From DAIPKP01 sp964539095 (lineage in GTDB: Bacteria > Synergistota > Synergistia > Synergistales > Aminiphilaceae), in NCBI GenBank assembly GCA_964539095.1, contig CAZIFL010000003.1, positions 62,001 to 126,000 of the forward strand: a stretch of 64,000 bases of DNA, in the 5' to 3' direction. Each line of letters begins with the position of its first letter. Positions within the stretch are counted from its first letter, which is position 1. The notes below the pieces were generated by a model. That model searched no databases and was not told the origin of the DNA. It saw only the letters and a list, made by a program, of their open reading frames with translations. Below, piece after piece: positions 1-7,669 of the stretch. The translations under genes were made by a program, and so were the position numbers.

Positions 1-1
1 C

Positions 2-1990
2 TACGCCAGCAACCTTCAGGAATTTTTCATTATTCGTTTTGCGGGGGTTTTACGGCAGATCGTGCGGGGAGTTATGGTTCCCTCCAAGGATGGGCTTTCT
101 CCTCTGGAGCAGATGAATCTTATCCGGGAGACCACGGCGGCATCTCTGAGGCGTCATCGGAGCTGCTGGATTGATCACGTTTTCCCCCGCCTTCGGGAGG
201 AAAATATCCACATTGAGGAGTATTCCGTCCTCACGGAGGAGGAAAAAGAAAAGCTTCGATGCTACTTCCGCCAGGAGATTCTTCCGGTACTCACCCCCCA
301 AGGGGTTGATGTGGGGCGTCCCTTTCCGCACATCTCCAGCGGGAGCCTGAATCTTCTCGTTCAGATCCGCGACAGTGCAGGTAAGGATCATTATGCCCGC
401 ATAAAGGTTCCCAAGACCTTTCCTCGTTTTGTCCCCGTGGAGAGCCCTGGGGCTTTGCTTTCTCCCCCGGTCTCCGAAATGCTTCCCCAGGGAAGAAAAT
501 ACCGTTTCGTATGGCTCGAAGATGTGGTGATGGAAGGTGTCCCCTCGCTCTTTCCGGGGTACGAGGTGGTGGGAGCATGGCCCTTTCAGCTTCTTCGGGA
601 TGCGGATCTCGAAATTCAGGAGGATGAAGCTCCGGATCTTCTTGAGACGGTCTCCGAAGTGGTGGAGCAGCGCTTTTTCGGCATCCCTGTAGCGATCCTT
701 CTCGACTGGCGTATCCCCGAAAAAATTCAGAACTTTCTGCGCAAACACCTGGAGCTTGCCCCCTACCAGGTCTACCCTGTGGATGGCCGGGTCTGTCTTT
801 CAGACCTCATGGAACTCTACGGAAAAATCAACCGGCCGGATCTCAAGGATCTCCCCTTTACCCCCAACCTCCCCAGGGCGTTGACCCTGAATATCTCCTT
901 TCAGGAGATTCTGCGCCGCCACGATCTTCTTCTTTTCCACCCCTACGACTCCTTCTCGCCGGTGGTGGATTTTCTCCGATGGGCTGCCCGGGATCCCAAG
1001 GTACTGGCCATCAAGATGACTCTCTACCGGGTGGGGAAGAACTCTCCCATTGTGGAAACTCTCATGGAGGCCCGCCACAACGGCAAGCAGGTGGCGGTTA
1101 TGGTGGAACTCAAGGCTCGGTTTGATGAGGAGAACAACATCGTCTGGGCCCGGGCTCTGGAGCGGGCGGGGGTGCATGTGGTCTACGGCCTGGCGGGGCT
1201 TAAGGTGCATTCCAAAATGTGTCTCGTCATCCGGCGGGAGCAGGGGGGGATCCGGCGCTACGTTCATCTTAGTACGGGAAACTACAACCCCTCCACGGCG
1301 GGGATCTATACCGATATCGGTCTTTTTTCGCAGGATCAGGTCCTCGGAGAGGATGTCGCCTCCCTCTTTAACGTCATCACCGGCTACGGCAGGGGCGTAC
1401 GCTATCAGAAGCTTCTGGTAGCTCCCGAAGACCTTCGCAAGGGGATGCTTGGCAGGATTTACCGGGAGATCCGGCGACACCAGGAGTATGGAGACGGCTA
1501 TATAGCCTTCAAGATGAACTCTCTTGTGGATAAAGAGTGCATTCTCGCCCTCTATGAGGCCTCACGGGAGGGAGTGCGCATTGATCTTCAGGTTCGAGGA
1601 ATCTGCTCTCTGGTGCCTGGGGTTCCCGGCATGAGCGATACCATCCGGGTTACCTCCATGGTGGGGCGTTTTCTCGAACACTCCCGGTTCTACTACTTCC
1701 GCAATGGAGGAGAAGAGGAGCTTCTTCTGGGGAGTTCTGACCTCATGGAACGCAATCTTGATCGCCGAGTGGAGGTGCTCTTCCCCGTGGAAGATCCGGA
1801 GCTTCGGAGCATGCTCTTTGAAATTTTGCGGGTCCATCTGCAGGACAATGTGCAGGCCCGGGAGCTTCTCGCAGATGGTTCCTATCGCCACCTTGTCCCT
1901 GGCGAAGGGGAGCCCCGGATACATGCCCAGGAGTGGATGCTCGAACACCGGGGTATGTGGAACCGGCGGAGCGATGGAGGGGCTTCCTAA
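2..1990 (+). CDS. ppk: Polyphosphate kinase 1 (5' end outside window)
   Basis: Transfers the terminal phosphate of ATP to inorganic polyphosphate, reversibly, in the cytoplasm. The frame is open to the left edge: in-frame codons before the first internal GTG (position 62) read SNLQEFFIIRFAGVLRQ, the typical PPK1 N-terminal block, so the true start lies upstream. The PPK1 landmarks are present: the SFSPVVDFLRWAARDP block, KMTLYR, the phosphohistidine motif GLKVHSKMCLV, HLSTGNYNPSTAGIYTDIGLF, and the C-terminal RGICSLVPGVPGMSDTIRV with GRFLEHSR. The stop overlaps the start of the CHAD gene by one base (TAATG), so the two are probably translationally coupled. It is the first visible gene of a polyphosphate operon. 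Identity is near certain; only the start is missing. Confidence 0.97.
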   Translation, partial: YASNLQEFFIIRFAGVLRQIVRGVMVPSKDGLSPLEQMNLIRETTAASLRRHRSCWIDHVFPRLREENIHIEEYSVLTEEEKEKLRCYFRQEILPVLTPQGVDVGRPFPHISSGSLNLLVQIRDSAGKDHYARIKVPKTFPRFVPVESPGALLSPPVSEMLPQGRKYRFVWLEDVVMEGVPSLFPGYEVVGAWPFQLLRDADLEIQEDEAPDLLETVSEVVEQRFFGIPVAILLDWRIPEKIQNFLRKHLELAPYQVYPVDGRVCLSDLMELYGKINRPDLKDLPFTPNLPRALTLNISFQEILRRHDLLLFHPYDSFSPVVDFLRWAARDPKVLAIKMTLYRVGKNSPIVETLMEARHNGKQVAVMVELKARFDEENNIVWARALERAGVHVVYGLAGLKVHSKMCLVIRREQGGIRRYVHLSTGNYNPSTAGIYTDIGLFSQDQVLGEDVASLFNVITGYGRGVRYQKLLVAPEDLRKGMLGRIYREIRRHQEYGDGYIAFKMNSLVDKECILALYEASREGVRIDLQVRGICSLVPGVPGMSDTIRVTSMVGRFLEHSRFYYFRNGGEEELLLGSSDLMERNLDRRVEVLFPVEDPELRSMLFEILRVHLQDNVQARELLADGSYRHLVPGEGEPRIHAQEWMLEHRGMWNRRSDGGAS

Positions 1991-3048
1991 TGTCTAAAAC
2001 CGAGGATTTTTCGGTATCTCTTGAGGAGCGGGGGATCTGTCTTTTCGGGGCCGAAGAGCTGCTTGTGCGCCTTCGGGGATTTTTCTCCGAAACGACGGGG
2101 GTTCTTGCCTCGGACGATCCTGAGAATCTGCACCGTATGCGGGTCGCCTCCCGGAGAATTCGGAGCGCTCTCCCCCTTCTGGAGGGGTGTGTGGATTCCC
2201 GGGAGTACCGTGCATTTCGTAAAGATGCCCGCCGATTCACCCAGGCCCTGGGGGATGCCCGGGATACAGATGTGCAGATGCTCTTTCTTCAGGGGCTTCT
2301 CAAGGGGAAGATCCTCCCTTCTGATGCATCTCCGGGACTTCGGCGTCTTTTTTTGCGGCTCTCCCAAAAGAGGGGGCATCTTCAGCATAAGGTAGAGGAG
2401 GCTCTGCAGCGAGAGGCGGAGCATCAGGGGCTTCATACCATGGAGCGCCAGCTCCGCCGGCTGGTGGTGCACTGCCGCCTTCGGGGAGAGGCAGCGGATT
2501 CGCTCCCCCTTCGGGAACGGGCTCGGAACATGCTTGAGTTGCGCCTCGAGGAGATTCTTGCCTTGGGGTATGTTATGGGGGCTCCGGAGTTTTTCGAAGG
2601 GCATCACGATCTGCGCATCGCCGTAAAGCGCCTTCGGTACACCCTTGAGCTTTTCTCCCCCCTTCTTCCGGCGGAGCAGGGAAAGAACTTCATCAAAACG
2701 CTCAAGGATCTTCAAACGCTTCTCGGAGATCTTCATGATCTTGATGTCTGGAAGGAGATGCTCCCCCTTCTTGCCGAAGAGGAGCGCGAGCGTACCCTGG
2801 AGTATTACGGCCATCTCCGTTGCTTTCCTCAAATCGAAAAGGGGATGCTCCTTCTGGAGAGGCACGTCGCTGTGGAGAGAAAAAACCTTTTCGAAGAAGC
2901 GGCAAAGCTCTGGAAGAAGCTGGAAGAGGCATCCTTTTGGGGGGAGATCTACCGGGTCTTTGAAGAGCTTCCGAAAAAAAGCGCTCTCCTTTCGGGTAAA
3001 GAGGCAGATTTCCCTGAGGAAGATCTGGGAGATGGCGAGGAGGTTTGA
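1990..3048 (+). CDS. CHAD-domain protein (polyphosphate-associated)
   Basis: A 352-residue all-helical CHAD protein. CHAD domains bind inorganic polyphosphate and often sit beside ppk and ppx. The ATG at 1990 overlaps the ppk stop; a longer in-frame reading from 1933 lies inside ppk and is unlikely. The two CHAD half-repeats are visible: HRMRVASRRIRSALPLL near residue 48 and HHDLRIAVKRLRYTLELF near residue 205, each with the H-x-x-R-x-x-x-R-R pattern of basic residues that lines the phosphate pore. There is no CYTH (triphosphate-hydrolysing) domain, so it is probably a polyphosphate binder rather than an enzyme. Next gene starts 6 bp downstream. Role inferred from the family and operon. Confidence 0.9.
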   Translation: MSKTEDFSVSLEERGICLFGAEELLVRLRGFFSETTGVLASDDPENLHRMRVASRRIRSALPLLEGCVDSREYRAFRKDARRFTQALGDARDTDVQMLFLQGLLKGKILPSDASPGLRRLFLRLSQKRGHLQHKVEEALQREAEHQGLHTMERQLRRLVVHCRLRGEAADSLPLRERARNMLELRLEEILALGYVMGAPEFFEGHHDLRIAVKRLRYTLELFSPLLPAEQGKNFIKTLKDLQTLLGDLHDLDVWKEMLPLLAEEERERTLEYYGHLRCFPQIEKGMLLLERHVAVERKNLFEEAAKLWKKLEEASFWGEIYRVFEELPKKSALLSGKEADFPEEDLGDGEEV

Positions 3049-3054
3049 AAATAT

Positions 3055-4389
3055 ATGAAAATTGCTCTTTTTGCGGATATTCACGGTAACTTCCCCGCCC
3101 TGCATGCGGTATGGCGCCACGCCCGAAGGTTTGGGGCAGAGGATTTCTGGAACCTCGGAGACAGCGTGGGGTATGGCCCCTTTGCTCCGGAGGTTCTCAC
3201 ATTTTTACGCACCGAGTACGTGCTCAGCCTTCGAGGAAACTACGATACCAAGGTGCTGCAGCTCCCCGAAAGAGGGGAGAAGTGGCTTGCCACCAAGCGC
3301 CCGGAAAAAGCTCTGGCCTTTCAATCGTGTTGGGAATCTCTTTCAGAAAAGGAGCTTTCCTATCTCGGAGAGCTTCCCGAGACGCTACGTCTCCGTTACG
3401 GTGGCAAAGCCTTCTTTCTCTGCCACGGCAGCCCGGACTCGCCGGGAGAACATCTCGATGGCAGTACCAGCGAAGAGCGTTTCCAGGAACTTGGAGAGGC
3501 CACCGGCGCGGATTGCATCCTCTGCGGACACTCTCACATCCCCTTCGATCGCACTGTGGGGGGATGGCGTTTTATTAATCCCGGTAGCGTCGGGCGGCCG
3601 GATGATGGAGATCCCCGGGCATCCTACTGCATTCTTGACATCTCCAAAGAAGGAATACAGACCGCCTTTTACCGGGTGGGGTACGATGTGGATCAGGTTC
3701 TCCTCGGCCTCCGAAGCCAGGGGCTTCCGGACGTTTTCGGCCGCATGTTCCTTCAGGGTGCAAGTCTCGATACTGTTTTAGGGAACACCGCGGGGAATGA
3801 CGGTAGCGCAGTGCGTCGTGCTATTCTCGGAGTTCTCGAAGAGTATGCTGATGTATGCGATCACGCAGAGCAGGTAACCTCTCTGGCGCTCTCGCTCTTC
3901 GACTGGCTCCGGAATCTTCACGGATACGGAAAGGAAGAACGAAATCTTCTGGAATATGCCGCCCTGTTGCACGACATCGGCTGGTGTGAAGGTCGTCGGG
4001 GGCATCATAAAAGCTCCCGCAAACTTATCATGGAGATACCGGATCTCCCCTTCTCTGCCCGCCAGAGGCGTCTGGTGGCCTCTATTGCCCGATACCACCG
4101 GCGCTCCCTACCTTCGGAAGATCATCCGACGTACCGGGATCTCTCTCTGGAAGACAAAAATCTGGTCTGTGCTCTGGGGGGGATATTGCGCATAGCGGAT
4201 GCTCTCGATTGCAGCCACTTGGGGATTGTGGAGGATCTCTCCTGCGTGGTCGGCTCTGAGGGGGTGGTGATCACCTGTCTTGCGGTGCAGCCCTCCCAGG
4301 GAGAGGACGAGGCGGCGGAAAAGAAAAAGGATCTCTTCGAAAAGCACTTTGAGCGAGAGGTACGGATTGCATGGGTTCTTCAACACTAG
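3055..4389 (+). CDS. Metallophosphoesterase fused to a Ppx-type HD domain
   Basis: A 444-residue two-domain protein. Residues 1 to about 200 are a YfcE/MJ0936-type metallophosphoesterase with the metal-binding series DIHGN (8-12), GDSVGYGP (near 35), GNYD (near 61), CHGSPDSPGE and GHSHIPF. Residues about 265-444 form an HD domain (HAEQVTSLALSLFDWL, LLHDIGW, YHRRSLP, LRIADALDCSHLG). This matches, motif by motif, the C-terminal HD domain of the Ppx protein encoded next (HARRVASLATDLFDEA, ILHDIGM, YHRKKLP, LRMAESLDRGHAG). The two genes therefore share a homologous HD module attached to different catalytic heads. The start follows GAGGAGG with an 11-bp gap. Its 3' end overlaps ppx by 19 bp. The substrate is unknown; a phosphate ester or nucleotide tied to polyphosphate metabolism is plausible. 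Confidence 0.88.
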   Translation: MKIALFADIHGNFPALHAVWRHARRFGAEDFWNLGDSVGYGPFAPEVLTFLRTEYVLSLRGNYDTKVLQLPERGEKWLATKRPEKALAFQSCWESLSEKELSYLGELPETLRLRYGGKAFFLCHGSPDSPGEHLDGSTSEERFQELGEATGADCILCGHSHIPFDRTVGGWRFINPGSVGRPDDGDPRASYCILDISKEGIQTAFYRVGYDVDQVLLGLRSQGLPDVFGRMFLQGASLDTVLGNTAGNDGSAVRRAILGVLEEYADVCDHAEQVTSLALSLFDWLRNLHGYGKEERNLLEYAALLHDIGWCEGRRGHHKSSRKLIMEIPDLPFSARQRRLVASIARYHRRSLPSEDHPTYRDLSLEDKNLVCALGGILRIADALDCSHLGIVEDLSCVVGSEGVVITCLAVQPSQGEDEAAEKKKDLFEKHFEREVRIAWVLQH

Positions 4390-5948
4390 ATCCTCCTGCC
4401 GGAGCCATCCGAGAGGAGGTTCTCGGTTTTATTGATCTGGGAACAAACTCTATCCGGCTTCTCCTGGTGCGCCTCAACCCGAACCGCTCCTACTCCCTGC
4501 TTCTGCAGCAGCGGCAGATGGTACGCCTGGGGGAGGGGGCCCAGGTGGAGGGGTATCTTGAGGAGGCCGCCATGGAGCGTACCATCCGGGCTGCCCGGGG
4601 CTTCGCCGATATCGCTGCCTCTTACGGAGCCCGGGAGATTGTGGCGGTGGCCACTGCGGGAACCAGAAATGCCGAGAACGGCGAGCCCTTTCTCGAACGC
4701 CTTCGGGAAGAGACGGGGCTTGATATGCGTATCATCTCCGGGAGAGAGGAGGCCCGCCTCATCTATCTGGGGGTCTCCGAAGACGTACAGCTTCAGCGTC
4801 GTCGGGGATTATTTGTGGATATCGGAGGAGGAAGCACGGAGATCTCCGTGGGGGACCAGAAGGGCTATTATTTTCTCGACAGCCTTCATCTCGGAGCCAT
4901 CCGGATGGCCTCTCTCTATGCTCCCGCTTCGGAGACCGGACCCATTGCCCGGGATCGCCTGGGGCTCATGGAAAACTATGTGCGCAACTCCGTGGTCCGC
5001 TCTATCCAGAAAATCCGGGAACTCAACCCTGAGATCTGCGTAGGCAGCTCCGGCACCATCCTCAACCTCGCAGGGGTAGCGGCCCGCAGAAGGGGTGATT
5101 CCGGCCAGCCCCTCCGGATTATCAAGCTGGAGGAACTTCGTGAGGCGTTGTATTACCTGGCATCCCTCCCTCTGGAGGAGCGGCGCCGCACTCCGGGGCT
5201 CAATCCCGAACGGGGAGATATCATCGTCCCCGGAGGGATGGTGCTCATCACCCTCATGCAGGAGGCGGGTATCACCGAGCTGTGCACCAGTGAACGGGGG
5301 CTTCGGGAGGGGCTTCTGGTGGATTATCTGCGGAAGATCGGCCTCTTTGAAGGCATGTCCATCCGCGAAAAGAGCATCTTTCAGCTTGGCCGAAGCTGCC
5401 GTTTCAACGAGGAACACGCCCGACGGGTAGCCTCCCTCGCCACAGATCTCTTCGACGAGGCGAAGCGCATCAAACTCCACGCCTTTGGAGAGTGGGAGCG
5501 GGAGCTTCTCTACTATGCGGGGATTTTGCACGACATCGGGATGTTCATCTCCTTTTCGGGGCATCAGGCCCACTCCCACTACATCATCCGCCATGCCGAA
5601 ATTCTCGGGTTCGATCAGACGGAGATAGCCATCATGGCGGCTCTGGCCTTCTACCACCGTAAAAAGCTCCCTCGAAAAAAACACGAAGCCTTCTGTATGC
5701 TCGACGAACGTTCCCAGAGAATTGTATTCTCACTCTGTTCCTTTCTCCGCATGGCGGAGAGCCTGGATCGGGGGCATGCGGGGGTAGTCTCGTCGCTTCA
5801 GATGGAAAGCTCTAAAAAAAAGGTCCATCTTATGGTGGAGGTTCTTAAGGACTCTCCCCTCGAACTCTGGGGAATCCGCGAACACATCCAGGATTTTCGC
5901 CGTATCTTCCGCAAAATGCTTTCGGTCGACTTTTCCGCCTCATCCTGA
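4371..5948 (+). CDS. ppx: Exopolyphosphatase / pppGpp phosphohydrolase (Ppx/GppA)
   Basis: A 525-residue Ppx/GppA protein that releases phosphate from polyphosphate ends or converts pppGpp to ppGpp. The actin-like ATPase fold shows phosphate-1 GFIDLGTNSIRLLLVRL (near 20), ISGREEARLIYLGV, and phosphate-2 FVDIGGGSTEISVG (near 146). An HD domain follows from about residue 340 (HARRVASL, ILHDIGMFISFSGHQAHSHYII, YHRKKLP). The chosen ATG lies inside the 3' end of the metallophosphoesterase gene and has little Shine-Dalgarno sequence, suggesting coupling to upstream translation. Carrying opposing activities (ppk and ppx) in one operon implies coordinated turnover. Ppx and GppA activities cannot be separated by sequence alone. 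Confidence 0.93.
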   Translation: MGSSTLDPPAGAIREEVLGFIDLGTNSIRLLLVRLNPNRSYSLLLQQRQMVRLGEGAQVEGYLEEAAMERTIRAARGFADIAASYGAREIVAVATAGTRNAENGEPFLERLREETGLDMRIISGREEARLIYLGVSEDVQLQRRRGLFVDIGGGSTEISVGDQKGYYFLDSLHLGAIRMASLYAPASETGPIARDRLGLMENYVRNSVVRSIQKIRELNPEICVGSSGTILNLAGVAARRRGDSGQPLRIIKLEELREALYYLASLPLEERRRTPGLNPERGDIIVPGGMVLITLMQEAGITELCTSERGLREGLLVDYLRKIGLFEGMSIREKSIFQLGRSCRFNEEHARRVASLATDLFDEAKRIKLHAFGEWERELLYYAGILHDIGMFISFSGHQAHSHYIIRHAEILGFDQTEIAIMAALAFYHRKKLPRKKHEAFCMLDERSQRIVFSLCSFLRMAESLDRGHAGVVSSLQMESSKKKVHLMVEVLKDSPLELWGIREHIQDFRRIFRKMLSVDFSASS

Positions 5949-5965
5949 TACAAGCTCATAATCAT

Positions 5966-6004
5966 AAAAGATGCGGCCACCGGAGGGTTTCCGGCAGCCG
6001 CATC
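5966..6004 (-). terminator. Intrinsic terminator for the secreted repeat protein gene
   Basis: Outer arms GATGCGGC (5970-5977) and GCCGCATC (5997-6004) pair perfectly, with an inner CCGGA/TCCGG stem. On the minus strand the hairpin is followed directly by TTTT. It lies between the convergent ppx and the minus-strand gene. Confidence 0.75.
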
Positions 6005-6030
6005 CGCGGTTCTCATGATCTCTCTTAAAA

Positions 6031-6744
6031 CTACTCCTGCTGTACAAGCCCCGTAAAGGAACCTCCGTGAGATCCGTCCTGGAACTGCCACTTCCCGATA
6101 AAGCGCCCCACGCTGTCGAAGGTGCCGTAAAAATGCCGGCTTCCGTCCATCGTCTGGAAGGAGCCGAGAGAGCCCTGAGCCTCTCCCTGTACTTCAAGAG
6201 GAAGGGCGTTGTCCTCTTTGGCAGAGACGATCATACCGGAGATGCCTCCCCGCTGGCCCACCACGATACGGAAGGTGCCGTAGTCCGGTGCCCCCGTATA
6301 AGTCCCCCGCAGAGCCGCCGAAAAGGGCGCGACACTGGCGAGAGAGAGAGAGCCCTGAGCTTCTCCTCCCGCGAGGGTGGTCTCAAGCCCCGTGAAGGAG
6401 CCCCCACGCTGATCCCGGAAGCTCCAGTTTCCCATGAGCCGTCCAGCCTCATCAAGAGTTCCCTCGAAAAGGTAGATTTTGGAAGGATCTTCGAAGAGAT
6501 AGATTCCCTCGGCGGTTATCTCTCCCTGTACCTCGGTGGTGTTGCCATCGTACTTGGCAGAAACGAGCGCTCCCCGGATTCCTCCCGCCGAGGAGGCCAC
6601 AAGAAAGGATCCGTAATCCGCCACCCCGATGAAGGTGCCCCTAAAAAGCCTCTCGCTCCCCTGAGCCATGCAGGAAGCTCCCAGCAGTATTACCATACCT
6701 ACGAGCAGAATCCTTCTGCACCGCGTATAAACCATTGTGATCAT
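6031..6744 (-). CDS. Secreted protein with two tandem beta-rich repeats, function unknown
   Basis: About 237 residues. The ATG at 6744 is preceded by GAAGGAGGG, so an in-frame extension to 6792 is not needed. A signal peptide is clear (RRILLVGMVILLGASCMAQ); the Cys could be a lipid site but the lipobox is poor. Two repeats of about 85 residues follow. The first starts RGTFIGVADYGSFLVASSAG and ends GGSFTGLE; the second starts RGTYTGAPDYGTFRIVVGQ and ends GGSFTGLV. Both carry a VSAK motif and a central G-x-W/K-W-x-F-x-D segment. The GTF-G-W-GSFTG pattern suggests a small beta-barrel or beta-sheet module exported to the envelope. I do not recognise a named family. It has its own terminator and no operon partner. 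Confidence 0.75.
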   Translation of the reverse strand: MITMVYTRCRRILLVGMVILLGASCMAQGSERLFRGTFIGVADYGSFLVASSAGGIRGALVSAKYDGNTTEVQGEITAEGIYLFEDPSKIYLFEGTLDEAGRLMGNWSFRDQRGGSFTGLETTLAGGEAQGSLSLASVAPFSAALRGTYTGAPDYGTFRIVVGQRGGISGMIVSAKEDNALPLEVQGEAQGSLGSFQTMDGSRHFYGTFDSVGRFIGKWQFQDGSHGGSFTGLVQQE

Positions 6745-6874
6745 GTGTAAACCCTCCTTCTTAAAATAAGCGTATTTTGCACAATTCTTCACTGAAACGT
6801 CTCAAGGAGATCATACCACAAAAACCCCCATTGTGCTTATGCTGTTCCGGGGAAAATTATCAAAATATTTGCTT

Positions 6875-7669
6875 CTACAAAGAAAGATCGCAGATCAGGG
6901 GGAGATGATCTGAAAGATCCGACGAAGGCACGGCAAAGGAGCGCACGGAAAACTCCGGCGTGGCGAGGATAAAATCAAGCTGCCGCAGAGGGGATCTGCT
7001 GGAGTAGGTAGGAAGGTTCAGAGAATCGGTAGGACGCAGATTCGACGCCTCCAGAAACTCCCGAAGCTCTCCCTCCCCCCCAAAGGTGTTGCAGTCTCCT
7101 CCGAAAATAACGGGTTTTTTCACCTCTTTCACGAGGCGTGCAAGATCCCGAAGCTGTTGATGCCGCGCGCTCTTCCCCAGAGGAAGATGCACCAGGAAAA
7201 AAGTAAAATCCCCGAAATCCACCTCCAGAACAGCCCGTTTCATCCCCCGGCTCATCTGATGCACCGTACTCTTCTTTACAGAGAGTCGGGAGAGCACCGC
7301 ATTCCCCTGATGACAAAAAAGAGGCAGTCGGGCCACGGGGTTATCGGGAGCGTACTTCACTGCCCCCTGAAAGGTCATCCCCAGAGAGGCCGCCATGCCC
7401 TGGGCCTGGCAGGAAAAGTTGTGGCGAAAGGAGCCGAAGTCTACCTCCAGAAGCCCCAGAATATCCGGAGCCTGGCTCTCCACAAAGGAGGCGATCTTCT
7501 TCATGCGGTACGTAGTGGGGTTTAGGCACCCCGCAAAGGGGAAAGGGAGATGGTAATGCCACCCCGTACCGGTACCGTAGCGGATGTTGTAGACCAGCAC
7601 GCGGACATCCCCCCTTGGGGGTGTCTCCTCTAAAAAGAATGTTCCCGGGCGATCTGCCATTTGAACCAT
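6875..7669 (-). CDS. Endonuclease/exonuclease/phosphatase-family protein
   Basis: About 264 residues with the EEP fold: VLVYNIRYGTG (strand 1 with catalytic Asn), LLEVD (metal Glu), VHLPLGKSARHQQLRDL, FGGDCNTFGG (catalytic Asp/Asn), QLDFILATPEF and the terminal SDHLPLICDL (catalytic Asp-His). All active-site blocks are intact. Family members hydrolyse phosphodiesters in DNA, RNA, phospholipids or nucleotides; the substrate cannot be read here. No signal peptide. Its start (7669, or the in-frame ATG at 7660) lies inside the 3' end of the preceding minus-strand gene, a 30-40 bp overlap that indicates one transcript. Confidence 0.87.
   Translation of the reverse strand: MVQMADRPGTFFLEETPPRGDVRVLVYNIRYGTGTGWHYHLPFPFAGCLNPTTYRMKKIASFVESQAPDILGLLEVDFGSFRHNFSCQAQGMAASLGMTFQGAVKYAPDNPVARLPLFCHQGNAVLSRLSVKKSTVHQMSRGMKRAVLEVDFGDFTFFLVHLPLGKSARHQQLRDLARLVKEVKKPVIFGGDCNTFGGEGELREFLEASNLRPTDSLNLPTYSSRSPLRQLDFILATPEFSVRSFAVPSSDLSDHLPLICDLSL

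Noticed and set aside
800..1480. Long minus-strand open frames inside ppk, the polyphosphate operon and many later genes
   Set aside because: They are antisense shadows of strongly motif-supported plus-strand genes, rich in His, Pro and Arg, with no family features or ribosome sites.
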